A DNA stretch of 64,000 nucleotides, taken from Microbacterium profundi. Its GTDB lineage: Bacteria; Actinomycetota; Actinomycetes; Actinomycetales; Microbacteriaceae. The DNA is taken from NCBI RefSeq assembly GCF_000763375.1, contig NZ_JPSY01000004.1:212472-276471 (forward strand), in the 5' to 3' direction. Under the pieces are notes generated by a model that was not told the DNA's origin, did no database searches, and was given only the letters and a program-made list of their open reading frames with translations. The translations under genes were made by a program, and so were the position numbers. This document shows positions 18,578 to 27,542 of the stretch, piece by piece (positions within the stretch are counted from its first letter, which is position 1; every line of letters begins with the position of its first letter).

Positions 18578-19528
18578 ATGCGAAGCTTTCGAGTCTCCGT
18601 TCCCGACGACGTCATCGCCGATCTGCGAGAGCGACTCTCACGTTCACGGTTGCTGCCCGACTCGCCGCGCCGCCCCGAGACGGGCATGAATGCGGCATAC
18701 CTTCGTGACCTGGTCGATTCGTGGCGCGCGTTCGACTGGCGAGCGCGCGCGGAGTGGCCGGGATTCGCGTTCTCGGCCGCATACGACGGCACCATGACAG
18801 AGACCGTCATGGCCCGGTTGATGCATTCGCTGATGACCGAAGAGCTCGGCTATGAGCGGTATCTCACGTACGGCGAAGACATCTCTGCGAACGTGAGCGA
18901 TCTGATCGCGGCGACGTACCCCGATCACGTGCACGGCATCCTCGCCACGCATGCCCACTTCGGCACCGACGAGGAGCGTGCCGGCGTGGAAGACCCGGCG
19001 GCTCGCGCGTTCTTCGATCGGCTCTCGGCGAGCGGCGGGCCGGACGGTGCGTACGGCCATATCCAGGGAACCCGTCCCGACACTCTCGCCGCTGGGTTGA
19101 ACGACTCTCCGGCCGGATTGCTGGCGTGGCTTGTGGAGAAGCTTGTGGAGAAGCTCGTGGAGAAGCTCGTGGAGTGGAGGGATACGCCGACGGGACAGCC
19201 CGAGATGCTCGAGCGAAGAATCTCTCGTGACCGCATCCTCACCGAGGCGATGATCTATTGGTCGACGCAGAGCATCGCCACGTCGTTCCGGCGCTACTTC
19301 GACTCCGAAGATGACGAGCGGATACCGCCCGTCGAGGTGCCGGCCGCGGTGGCGATCCAGCGGCATGAACACGACTACCCCGAGAGCGTCGCACGGAGCT
19401 TCTACCGCGACCTGCGCTCGTTCGATCGGATGCCGGAGGGCGGACATTTCGCCGTTGCAGAGGTGCCGCAGGCCATCGCCACGCGCATGCGCGACTTCGC
19501 GCGTGAACTCGGGCTGCTGTCCGCATGA
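18578..19528 (+). CDS. Epoxide-hydrolase-like alpha/beta hydrolase with internal deletion
   Basis: A 316-residue protein. The N-terminal epoxide-hydrolase domain (residues 1-60, ending FDWRARAEW) joins directly to PGFAFS at residue 61. In complete relatives about 60-75 residues lie between, including the HGWP oxyanion motif and the first strands of the hydrolase core. The nucleophile region reads YGEDISAN (Asp101), and a late His sits in EGGHFAVAE. Without HGWP the enzyme is probably inactive, though the frame is preserved. A 12-bp minisatellite adds extra LVEK repeats near residues 185-200. Nearest known functions would be epoxide hydrolysis or a related lipid hydrolase. Confidence 0.75.
   Translation: MRSFRVSVPDDVIADLRERLSRSRLLPDSPRRPETGMNAAYLRDLVDSWRAFDWRARAEWPGFAFSAAYDGTMTETVMARLMHSLMTEELGYERYLTYGEDISANVSDLIAATYPDHVHGILATHAHFGTDEERAGVEDPAARAFFDRLSASGGPDGAYGHIQGTRPDTLAAGLNDSPAGLLAWLVEKLVEKLVEKLVEWRDTPTGQPEMLERRISRDRILTEAMIYWSTQSIATSFRRYFDSEDDERIPPVEVPAAVAIQRHEHDYPESVARSFYRDLRSFDRMPEGGHFAVAEVPQAIATRMRDFARELGLLSA
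19130..19174 (+). repeat. 12-bp minisatellite inside the hydrolase gene
   Basis: Four tandem units, two CTTGTGGAGAAG, one CTCGTGGAGAAG and a partial fourth, encode LVEK-LVEK-LVEK-LVE. Because 12 is a multiple of three, copy-number change keeps the frame. The last units differ by one silent base. Confidence 0.92.
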
Positions 19529-19548
19529 CCAACGAAGCGCTCCGGCTC

Positions 19549-21597
19549 TCACCCACCGAGACCGCGGCGCTTCAGCAGCGGGGTGATCTCGGCGTCGCGG
19601 CCGCGGAAGTCGCGGTAGGCCTCCAGTGGATCCTTCGAGCCGCCGACGCCCAGCAGCCGTGCCCGGAATCGGTCGCCGTTCTCGCGCGTCAGGCCGCCGT
19701 TCTCGCGGAACCACTCCACAGTGTCGGCGTCGAGCACCTCACTCCAGATGTACGAGTAGTACCCGGCACTGTAGCCGCCCGAGAACACGTGCGCGAAGTA
19801 CGTGGACGAGTACCGCGTCGGCACCGCGGGGTTGTCGAGACCGATCTCCGCGAGAGCCGCGGCCTCGAAGGCGGCGACATCGGTCACGGCATCCGAAGCT
19901 TCCACCCGATGCCAGGCCTGATCCAGCCACGCGGCCGCGAGATACTCGCTCGTGTCGTGCCCCTGATTGAAGGACTCGGTCGCGCGCAGACGCTCGACCA
20001 CGCCTGCATCCAGAGCCTCGCCCGTCTCATGGTGACGGGCATAGTTGTCGAGCACATCGGCCCAGAGGATCCACATCTCGTTGACCTGGCTGGGGAACTC
20101 GACGAAGTCGCGGAACACGTTGGTGCCGGCGAAATGCGGGTAGTCGACTGTGGCGAACAGTCCGTGCAGCGCGTGCCCGAACTCATGGAACAACGTCGTG
20201 ACCTCGTCCAGTGTCAGCAGCGTCGGCTGGCCATCACCCGGCTGCGCCACGTTGAGGTTGTTCACGACGACCGGTGCTGTGCCGCGTAGTGCGGACTGGC
20301 TGACGATCGGGTTCATCCACGCACCGCCCCGCTTGGAGTCGCGCGTGTACAGGTCGAGCACGTACAGGCCGAGCGCACCGCCACCGGCGTTGTGCACCTC
20401 GAAGACACGGGCGCCGGGGTGGTAGGCGGCCAGATCGGCGCGCTCGGTGAACGTCACGCCGTACAGTTGCGTTGCCGCGTAGAAGACGCCGTCCTGCAGC
20501 ACGCGCTCCGCTTCGAACCAGGGGCGAAGCGCAGCCGTGTCGATGGCGTACTTCGCGGTGCGCACCTTCTCGGTGTAGAACGCCCAGTCGTGTGCTTCCA
20601 GCGCGAACGGCTCCTTCTCGGTCTCGTCGATGATCGCCTGGAGCGCCTCCTGTTCTGCACGGGCGTTGGATGCTGCCGCCGGAGCGAGCCGGTGAAGTAG
20701 ATCGGACACGGCCTCCGGCGTGCCGGCGGTCTCGTCGGCTGTCACGTATGCGGCGTGCGACGGGTAGCCGAGCAGCGCGGCGCGCTCCGCACGCAGGGTG
20801 ACGATCTGCGTCAGCACGGCGCGGTTGTCCTTCGCGTTGCCGCGCATCCCACGGGAGCGGGACGCCTTCATGATCAGACGACGGCTCTCGCGGTTCGTCA
20901 GCGAAGCGAGATACGGATGCCCTGTGAACAGGGGCAGCGAGATGAGAAAGCCCTCGTGACCGCGTTCGCTCGCCGCCCGTGCGGACGCCGAGAGCTCGCC
21001 GTCGGTGAGTCCGTCCAGCTCTTCGGCGTTCTCGAACAGCACGGCGAGCTCATTGGTGTCGGCGAGCAGATTCTTCTCGAACGTCGTGGTCAGAGTCGAC
21101 AGCTGTTGGTTGAGCGCGGTGAGCCGCGATTTCGCATCGTCGTCGAGGGCGGCTCCGGCATGCGTCATCTCACGGAAGTGCCGCTGAACCAGGTACCGAC
21201 TCTCGTCGTCGAGCTCCAGGTTGTCGAGCTGCTCGTGCAGGGTCTTGACTCTCCAGTACAACTGCGCGTCGAGGCGTATGGCGTCCTCGTGCGCGGCCAT
21301 CAACGGAGCGAGTTCCTCGTCGATCGCCTGGATCTCATCCGTGGCATCGGCCGAGCTCACCGTGTAGAAGGCGTGCGCGACGTGATCCAGGGCAGCGCCG
21401 GACCGCTCGAGCGGCACCATCGTGTTGTCGAACGTCGGCATCGCCCGCACCATCGTGATGCGCCGGATCTCGGCGAGATGCTCGTCGAACGCCGCGCGGA
21501 AAGCCGGCAGGTAGTGCTCGGGCCGGATCGCGGCGTAGTCGGGGAGCGCGTAGGGGAGAGCGGATGGCGTCAGGAGCGGGTTCGCGGCATCGGTCAT
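19549..21597 (-). CDS. dcp: M3 family peptidyl-dipeptidase (Dcp-like)
   Basis: A 682-residue zinc peptidase. The active-site HEFGH spans residues 471-475, with a downstream Glu in DFVEFPSQ as third ligand, the M3 pattern. Dcp-type enzymes remove dipeptides from peptide C termini, mostly in the cytoplasm, and help recycle peptides; no signal peptide is visible. The gene converges on the hydrolase gene with only 20 bases between stops. The start at 21597 gives the usual NPLLTPSALPYALPDYAAI beginning. Oligopeptidase A is the other M3 possibility, but the N terminus and length fit Dcp better. Confidence 0.9.
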   Translation of the reverse strand: MTDAANPLLTPSALPYALPDYAAIRPEHYLPAFRAAFDEHLAEIRRITMVRAMPTFDNTMVPLERSGAALDHVAHAFYTVSSADATDEIQAIDEELAPLMAAHEDAIRLDAQLYWRVKTLHEQLDNLELDDESRYLVQRHFREMTHAGAALDDDAKSRLTALNQQLSTLTTTFEKNLLADTNELAVLFENAEELDGLTDGELSASARAASERGHEGFLISLPLFTGHPYLASLTNRESRRLIMKASRSRGMRGNAKDNRAVLTQIVTLRAERAALLGYPSHAAYVTADETAGTPEAVSDLLHRLAPAAASNARAEQEALQAIIDETEKEPFALEAHDWAFYTEKVRTAKYAIDTAALRPWFEAERVLQDGVFYAATQLYGVTFTERADLAAYHPGARVFEVHNAGGGALGLYVLDLYTRDSKRGGAWMNPIVSQSALRGTAPVVVNNLNVAQPGDGQPTLLTLDEVTTLFHEFGHALHGLFATVDYPHFAGTNVFRDFVEFPSQVNEMWILWADVLDNYARHHETGEALDAGVVERLRATESFNQGHDTSEYLAAAWLDQAWHRVEASDAVTDVAAFEAAALAEIGLDNPAVPTRYSSTYFAHVFSGGYSAGYYSYIWSEVLDADTVEWFRENGGLTRENGDRFRARLLGVGGSKDPLEAYRDFRGRDAEITPLLKRRGLGG

Positions 21598-21738
21598 CTC
21601 ACGAGCCTATGGCCAACGCAAAAAGTAGCCGCCACACAGGCTATTCCGGTATCGCGGGGCGCATCCACGATCGAGCGCGCGTCAATACGCCTTGCTACGG
21701 ACCACCTGCTCGCACAGTTGGGTGCACGGCGGTGCTGG

Positions 21739-21944
21739 GCGACTTCGACTCGCTGCGCTCGCTCAGTCCGTTTCGTCTCGCTTCGCTCGCTCAACGACCC
21801 GCGGGGTGCTTGCTCGGTCCGTTTCGTCTCGCTGCGCTCGCTCAACGACCCGCGGGGTGCTTGCTCAGTCCGTTTCGTCTCGCTGTGCTTGCTCGGTCCG
21901 TTTCGTCTCGGGGTGCTCGCTCAACGACCCGCGGGGAGTATCCG
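21739..21944. repeat. 51-bp tandem repeat array in an intergenic gap
   Basis: Two complete 51-base units at 21771-21821 and 21822-21872 begin TTTCGTCTCG and contain CTCAACGACCCGCGGGG. They are flanked by a partial unit before, a 28-base short unit at 21873-21900, and a shortened unit at 21901-21944. The surrounding gap (21598-21984) between dcp and the small gene downstream of valS contains no convincing gene: open frames here translate as repeated SERSETKRTE-like peptides. Confidence 0.9.
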
Positions 21945-21984
21945 CGGGAGCAGAACCAGCGCGGGACGTTGAGCGGAGGCAGGC

Positions 21985-22200
21985 TCAGTCCTGGAAGGGG
22001 CGGGCGATGACCTCACCGGATGCTGCGAGAAGCACTTCCCATCCGGCATCCAGCTCGGCGATCGGCCGGCCCTCCAGCCACGTGAGGGTCCACATGCCGG
22101 TGATGCCCTGCGCCTCGACCTCGGCGATGGCGGGCCGCAGCGCGGCGGGAACGGATGCCGGGACAGCCGAACCCGTCGCCCAACGCGTGCCGAGCTGCAT
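21985..22200 (-). CDS. Small conserved-looking protein coupled to valS
   Basis: A 71-residue soluble protein of unknown function, with no signal peptide or membrane helix. It reads like a folded domain (ITGMWTLTWLEGRPIAELDAGW), not a spurious frame. Its ATG overlaps the valS stop in a TGATG arrangement, so it is translated by re-initiation after ValRS. I recognise no motif. A role connected with ValRS is only suggested by position. Confidence 0.65.
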   Translation of the reverse strand: MQLGTRWATGSAVPASVPAALRPAIAEVEAQGITGMWTLTWLEGRPIAELDAGWEVLLAASGEVIARPFQD

Positions 22201-24788
22201 CAGCTCGCCTCCACGGGAGCCAGCTCGATCTCGGTGACGGCGAGCTCGTCGCCGACCGCGAACTCCAGCACGGCGATGCGGCCGACCGCACGAAGATCGT
22301 CGGCAGCGGCACGCACGGCCTCGAGCGTCTCGGCAGGAGCGACGATCACTGCGCGCGACACCGGCGTCTTCTGCGAGGCCTTCGCCTCGGTCTTGGCCCG
22401 GCGGATGCCGATCAGTGCCGCACTCGCGGCAGACAGCACGTCAGGGTCGCCTTCGGCGTCCAGCGGCTCCGGCCAGGATGCGGTGTGGATCGAGCCCTCT
22501 TCGAACCAGCTCCACGACTCCTCGGTGGCGAACGACACCACCGGAGCGAGCAGACGGAGCAGTGTCGACAGCGCCATCCGCAGCGCGAGCGCCGCCGAAG
22601 GCTGGCCGACGTCGGTCTGGTCGTATGCGCGTTCCTTGACGAGCTCGAGGTAGTCGTCGCAGAACGCCCAGAAGAACGACTCGGTGATCTCCAGCGCGCG
22701 AGCGTGGTCGAACGCGTCGAATGCCTTGGTCGTCTCGCGGACGACCTCGTCGAGGGCCGCGAGCATCGAGGCATCCAGAGCATTCGTGATCTCGGCTCCG
22801 GAAGGCACCGGGAACGACAGCACGAACTTCGCGGCGTTGAGCACCTTGATCGCCAGGCGGCGGCCGATCTTCATCTGCGTCGGGTTCTGCGGGTCGAACG
22901 CGGCGTCCACTCCGAGGCGGCTGGAAGCCGCCCAGTAGCGCACAGCATCCGAACCGTGCTTCTCGAGGATGTCGGCGGGCGTCACGACGTTGCCCTTCGA
23001 CTTCGACATCTTCTTGCGATCGGGGTCGACGATGAAACCGGAGATCGACGCGTGCTTCCACGGCGAACGGCCGTCTTCGAGCGTCGAGCGGAGCATGGTC
23101 GAGAACAGCCAGGTGCGGATGATGTCCTGTGCCTGGGGACGCACGTCGAACGGGGCGACGAGGTTCCACAGCTCCTCATCGCGCTGCCAGCCGCCGGCCA
23201 GCTGCGGGGTCAGCGACGAGGTGGCCCAGGTGTCGAGGATGTCGGTCTCGGCCTCGAAGCCGCCTGCGACGCCACGCTGGTCCTCGGTGTAACCGGTGGG
23301 GAGATCGCTGGTCGGATCGATCGGCAGCTGCTCTGGCGACGCCATCAGCACGCGGTCATAGTCGCGATCGCCGTTCTCATCCAGGCCGTACCAGACCGGC
23401 AGCGGCACGCCGAAGAAGCGCTGACGCGAGACGAGCCAGTCGCCGGTCAGACCGCCGACCCAGTTCTCGTAGCGCACGCGCATGAAGTCGGGGTGCCACT
23501 GCAGCTGCTTGCCGTGCGCGATGAGCTGATCGCGCAGCGCCTCGTCGCGGGCGCCGTTGCGGACATACCACTGGCGCGTCGAGACGATCTCGAGCGGGCG
23601 GTCGCCCTTCTCGAAGAACTTCACTGCGTGGTTGAAGGGCGCCGACACCTCGAGCAGCTCGCCCGACTCCTCGAGCAGCTCGACGACGCGCTTCTTGGCG
23701 CTGAAGACGGTCTTGCCTGCGAGTTCCGCGTAGGCAGCGGTGCCGGCATCCGAGGCGATCGCCTCAGGGGCATCTGCGATCACGCGGCCGTCGAGACCCA
23801 GGATCGTGCGGATCGGCAGGTCGAGCTCACGCCACCAGATCATGTCGGTGACATCGCCGAACGTGCACACCATCGCGATGCCGGAGCCCTTGTCCTGCTG
23901 GGCGAGGTGGTGCGCCAGCACTGGTACCTCGACGTCGAACAGCGGCGTGCGCACGGTCTGGCCGAAGTAGGGCTGGTAGCGCTCATCGTCGGGGTGCGCC
24001 ACGAGAGCCACACAGGCCGCGAGCAATTCGGGCCGCGTGGTCTCGATGTGGATGTCGCCGGAGCCGTCGGTCTTGTGGAACGCGATGCGATGGTACGAGG
24101 CCTGCTGGTCGCGATCCTCGAGCTCGGCCTGCGCGATCGCCGAGCGGAAGTCGACGTCCCACAGCGTCGGCGCGAGAGCCTGGTACGCCTCGCCGCGCTC
24201 GTGGTTGCGGATGAACCCGAGCTGGCTCTGCCGGATCGTCTCGTCGGAGATCGTGCGGTAGGTCTGAGTCCAGTCGACGCTGAGACCCATCTGGCGGAAG
24301 ACGTCTTCGAACTGCTTCTCGTCCTCGACGGTGAGGCGTTCGCACAGCTCGATGAAGTTGCGCCGGCTGATGGGCTGCTGGTCGGCGGCCTTCAGGCTCT
24401 TCGCATTGCCCTCGAACGGAGGAACGAAGTCGGCGTCGTAGGGGAGTGTCGGGTCGACGCGCACGCCGTAGAAGTTCTGCACGCGGCGTTCGGTCGGCAG
24501 GCCGTTGTCGTCCCAGCCGATCGGGTAGAAGACGCTCTTGCCGCGCATGCGCTCATAGCGCGCCTTGACGTCAGTGTGCGTGTACGAGAACACGTGACCG
24601 ATGTGCAGAGATCCGGATGCCGTCGGCGGGGGCGTGTCGATCGAGTAGACGCCCTCACGGCCGAGCTCGGCGGCGCGGACGCGGTCGAACAGGTAGGTGC
24701 CCTGCTCGGACCAGACACCATCCCACTTCGCTTCGAGACCTTCGAGGACGGGCTTGTCGGGGATCTGGTTCTGGGCGGGTGCCGACAT
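22200..24788 (-). CDS. valS: Valyl-tRNA synthetase
   Basis: An 862-residue class I synthetase that charges tRNA-Val. The HIGH motif is intact (LHIGH, residues 61-65) and KMSKS lies at residues 593-597. The editing domain between them and the C-terminal anticodon-binding and coiled-coil region are present. The ATG at 24788 has AAGGAGACC directly upstream on the minus strand; a longer frame to 24941 has no ribosome site. A TAGACT box near 24858 could be a -10 element. I found no T-box leader here, in contrast to ileS. Confidence 0.96.
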   Translation of the reverse strand: MSAPAQNQIPDKPVLEGLEAKWDGVWSEQGTYLFDRVRAAELGREGVYSIDTPPPTASGSLHIGHVFSYTHTDVKARYERMRGKSVFYPIGWDDNGLPTERRVQNFYGVRVDPTLPYDADFVPPFEGNAKSLKAADQQPISRRNFIELCERLTVEDEKQFEDVFRQMGLSVDWTQTYRTISDETIRQSQLGFIRNHERGEAYQALAPTLWDVDFRSAIAQAELEDRDQQASYHRIAFHKTDGSGDIHIETTRPELLAACVALVAHPDDERYQPYFGQTVRTPLFDVEVPVLAHHLAQQDKGSGIAMVCTFGDVTDMIWWRELDLPIRTILGLDGRVIADAPEAIASDAGTAAYAELAGKTVFSAKKRVVELLEESGELLEVSAPFNHAVKFFEKGDRPLEIVSTRQWYVRNGARDEALRDQLIAHGKQLQWHPDFMRVRYENWVGGLTGDWLVSRQRFFGVPLPVWYGLDENGDRDYDRVLMASPEQLPIDPTSDLPTGYTEDQRGVAGGFEAETDILDTWATSSLTPQLAGGWQRDEELWNLVAPFDVRPQAQDIIRTWLFSTMLRSTLEDGRSPWKHASISGFIVDPDRKKMSKSKGNVVTPADILEKHGSDAVRYWAASSRLGVDAAFDPQNPTQMKIGRRLAIKVLNAAKFVLSFPVPSGAEITNALDASMLAALDEVVRETTKAFDAFDHARALEITESFFWAFCDDYLELVKERAYDQTDVGQPSAALALRMALSTLLRLLAPVVSFATEESWSWFEEGSIHTASWPEPLDAEGDPDVLSAASAALIGIRRAKTEAKASQKTPVSRAVIVAPAETLEAVRAAADDLRAVGRIAVLEFAVGDELAVTEIELAPVEAS

Positions 24789-24958
24789 GGAGGTCTCCTT
24801 GCGCGATGTATGCGGCACTGTGTGAGCGTGCCTGAGTGTGGGTTGTGACAACCAGTCTACCGAAGGCGGTCGAGGTCGGACGTCGACGTAGATCGACCCA
24901 GTCCAACAAACCCCCGCTAGAATCGAGAGACCCCCCTTCACTCTTCCTGAGGATTCGC

Positions 24959-26578
24959 ATGCCCACTCCGCTCGTGCGCCGCATTCTGCCCATCACCGCG
25001 ATCGCGACTGCCGCTGCTCTGGCGCTCAGCGCCTGCGCCGGCCCCGGAGGGTCATCAGACGGCGATGGCGGTGGAGAAGTGGTCTGGGCCATCGAAGGCG
25101 CGAACCTCTCGGCCGGTCACATGGATCCGCAGACCAGCCAGCTCGACGTGTCGAGCATGGTTCAGCGCGTCGTCCTCGACTCGCTGGTGTTCCAGGAATC
25201 GGATGGATCGTTCTCGCCGTGGTTGGCCACCGACTGGACGGTGTCTGACGACAGCACGACGTACACGTTCGATCTGCGCGATGACGTCACCTTCCACGAC
25301 GGCGAGTCGTTCGATGCAGGAGCGGTGAAGGCGAACTTCGACCGCATCGCAGACCCGGAGACGGCATCCGCCCAGGCCGCCAGCATGCTCGGCGGCGACT
25401 TCTACGCCGGCACAGAGGTGATCGACGAGTACACGGTCGAGGTCAGCTTCAGCCAGCCGTACGCGCCGTTCCTGCAGGCGGCCAGCACTCCGCTGCTCGG
25501 CTTCTACTCACCGGCCGTGCTGGAGAGCTCGGCCGATCAGCTCAAGGCCGGCGGACCCGACGTCACGGTGGGCACCGGCCCGTTCGAGCTCACCGAGTAC
25601 ACGCCCGACCAGGAGATCGTCTACACCCGCAACCCCGACTATGCATGGGGCCCCGATGGCGCAGAAGCTGCGCAGTTCGAGACGCTGAGGGTCGAGATCC
25701 TGCCGGAGGCCTCGGTGCGCGCGGGTGTGGTGGAGAGTGGAGAGGCCGACCTCGCCAGCAACATCCCGCCGAACCTCGCGGTAGAGCTGCCCGACACGCT
25801 CACGGTCGACGCCAACGAGTACCCCGGTCTTCCGTACTCGCTGTACCTGAACGAGAAGTACGGCGTCTTCGCCGATGAGAGGGTGCGACAGGCGTTCGCC
25901 AGCGGCGTCGACGTCGACGCCGCGGTCGAGGAGATCTTCTTCGGCCAGTTCCCGCGCGCCTGGAGCATCCTCGGCTCGACGACCCCGGGATACGACGCCT
26001 CGCTCGAGGGTGGCCGGCCGTTCGATCAGGATGCGGCGAACAGCCTGCTGGATGAGGCCGGATGGACCGAACGCGACACCGACGGCATCCGCATGAAGGA
26101 CGGCAAGCGGCTCTCGGTGCGTTGGATCGCCTACACGCCGGTGTCCGACGACAACGCGGCTCTGGCCAATGCCATCCAGTCCGATCTCGCCGACATCGGG
26201 TTCGAGGTCGTGCGCGAGGTGCTTGAACCGGGCGCCTACAACGAACAGTACGGTCCCAAGACCTTCGACCTCACCGACTGGGGCTTCTCGGGCGTCGACG
26301 GCGATCTGCTGCGCAGCCACCTGCACACCGACGGTTTCCAGAACGCCTCGCAGGTCACCGATCCGGAGATCGATGCACTGCTCGAAGAGGGCATCGCGAC
26401 CAGCGACGTCGACGCGCGGGCCACGATCTACCAGCAGCTGCAGCAGTGGAATGCTGAGTACACTGCGATCGTGCCGCTCTACAGCCCGTCGCTCATCACT
26501 GCGGTGAACGACACCGTCTCGGGTCTCGAGTACGACCTGTACGGCCGGCCGCTGTTCTATGAGGTCACGGTCCGCTGA
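24959..26578 (+). CDS. ABC transporter substrate-binding lipoprotein, peptide/nickel family (SBP_bac_5)
   Basis: A 539-residue lipoprotein. A signal peptide ends in the lipobox LALSAC, with Cys26 as the lipidated residue, followed by a Gly/Ser/Asp linker. The mature part has family-5 features, including TYTFDLRDDVTFHDGESF near residue 100 and an N-terminal segment ending VVWAIEG. It binds ligand outside the cell and delivers it to the two permeases encoded next. Oligopeptides are the most common ligands; nickel or opines are possible and cannot be excluded. A TAGAAT box at 24918-24923 may be the operon's -10. Confidence 0.92.
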   Translation: MPTPLVRRILPITAIATAAALALSACAGPGGSSDGDGGGEVVWAIEGANLSAGHMDPQTSQLDVSSMVQRVVLDSLVFQESDGSFSPWLATDWTVSDDSTTYTFDLRDDVTFHDGESFDAGAVKANFDRIADPETASAQAASMLGGDFYAGTEVIDEYTVEVSFSQPYAPFLQAASTPLLGFYSPAVLESSADQLKAGGPDVTVGTGPFELTEYTPDQEIVYTRNPDYAWGPDGAEAAQFETLRVEILPEASVRAGVVESGEADLASNIPPNLAVELPDTLTVDANEYPGLPYSLYLNEKYGVFADERVRQAFASGVDVDAAVEEIFFGQFPRAWSILGSTTPGYDASLEGGRPFDQDAANSLLDEAGWTERDTDGIRMKDGKRLSVRWIAYTPVSDDNAALANAIQSDLADIGFEVVREVLEPGAYNEQYGPKTFDLTDWGFSGVDGDLLRSHLHTDGFQNASQVTDPEIDALLEEGIATSDVDARATIYQQLQQWNAEYTAIVPLYSPSLITAVNDTVSGLEYDLYGRPLFYEVTVR

Positions 26579-26585
26579 TCCGGTC

Positions 26586-27542
26586 GTGAAGCCTGTTCTC
26601 ATCCGGATTGCGGGGCTCGCAGCATCCGTCGTCATCGTCCTGTGGGGCGCGGCGACGCTCGCGTTCCTCGCATTCAGGGTGATCCCCGGCGATCCGGTCT
26701 CGGTGATGCTCGGGCCGCAGGCCCAGGTGAGCGAAGCGGTCAAGGACGGCATCCGGGCTGATCTGGGGCTGGACCGCCCGCCGCTGGAGCAGTACTTCTC
26801 GTACCTCTGGCAGTTGCTGCAGGGGAACCTGGGGGAGTCGTATCAGCTGCGGCTGCCGGTGACCGAGGTGATCGGGCGGCAGCTCGGCGCCACCGTGCAG
26901 TTGACGTCGCTCGCTCTCGTGATCGCGGTGGTGCTCGCGCTCGCCGTGGCGCTGTTCGCCCGCGGGCGGGTGTCGCGTGGGATCGTCGCAGGCGTCGAAC
27001 TGGTCGTGCTGTCTTCGCCGGTGTTCTGGATCGGCATCCTGCTGCTCAGCGTGTTCGCGTTCGGCCTTGGTTGGTTCCCGGTTTCCGGTACCCGCAACCC
27101 CGCCACGATCGTCCTGCCGGCGATCACCCTGGCGCTGCCGGTCGCAGCGCTGCTCGGCCAGGTGCTGCGCGACGGCATCGAAGCGGCAGAGCGCCAGCCG
27201 TGGGCGACCACCGTTCGGGCGCGCGGCGCTGGGCAGGTGCGGCTCACCGCGCATCACACGCTGCGCCATGGTGCCGCTGGTGCTCTCACCCTCGCCGCCT
27301 ATCTGGTCGGGTCGCTGCTCGGCGGCGCTGTGCTCGTGGAGACGGTGTTCGCCAGGCCAGGACTCGGACGCGTGACGCTGTCGGCGATCACCGACCGTGA
27401 CCTCCCGGTGATCACCGGGGTCATCCTGTTCAGCGCCCTGGTGTTCGTGGTCGTGAATCTCATCGTCGAATTGCTATACCCAGTGCTTGACCCTCGGCTG
27501 CGCCGCATCGACGTCCGGCGCGTGCGGGAGGTAGGTGCGTGA
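26586..27542 (+). CDS. ABC transporter permease, DppB/OppB type
   Basis: A 318-residue membrane protein with an N-terminal helix (about residues 5-28), the DppB-type FRVIPGDPV segment, and five further helices. The cytoplasmic coupling loop that contacts the ATPase is around RQPWATTVRARGAG. I take the GTG at 26586; an ATG at 26559 would overlap the binding-protein gene by 20 bp. It forms the channel together with the next gene product. Confidence 0.9.
   Translation: MKPVLIRIAGLAASVVIVLWGAATLAFLAFRVIPGDPVSVMLGPQAQVSEAVKDGIRADLGLDRPPLEQYFSYLWQLLQGNLGESYQLRLPVTEVIGRQLGATVQLTSLALVIAVVLALAVALFARGRVSRGIVAGVELVVLSSPVFWIGILLLSVFAFGLGWFPVSGTRNPATIVLPAITLALPVAALLGQVLRDGIEAAERQPWATTVRARGAGQVRLTAHHTLRHGAAGALTLAAYLVGSLLGGAVLVETVFARPGLGRVTLSAITDRDLPVITGVILFSALVFVVVNLIVELLYPVLDPRLRRIDVRRVREVGA

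Noticed and set aside
21739..21944. CRISPR array
   Set aside because: Units are contiguous with no unique spacers, and there are no cas genes.
21564..22010. Plus and minus frames across the 51-bp array
   Set aside because: They translate only the repeat; no support as genes.
22155..24848. 897-codon plus-strand frame opposite valS
   Set aside because: Antisense of a complete ValRS with both class I signatures; the translation is Arg/Asp/Val-rich without domains.
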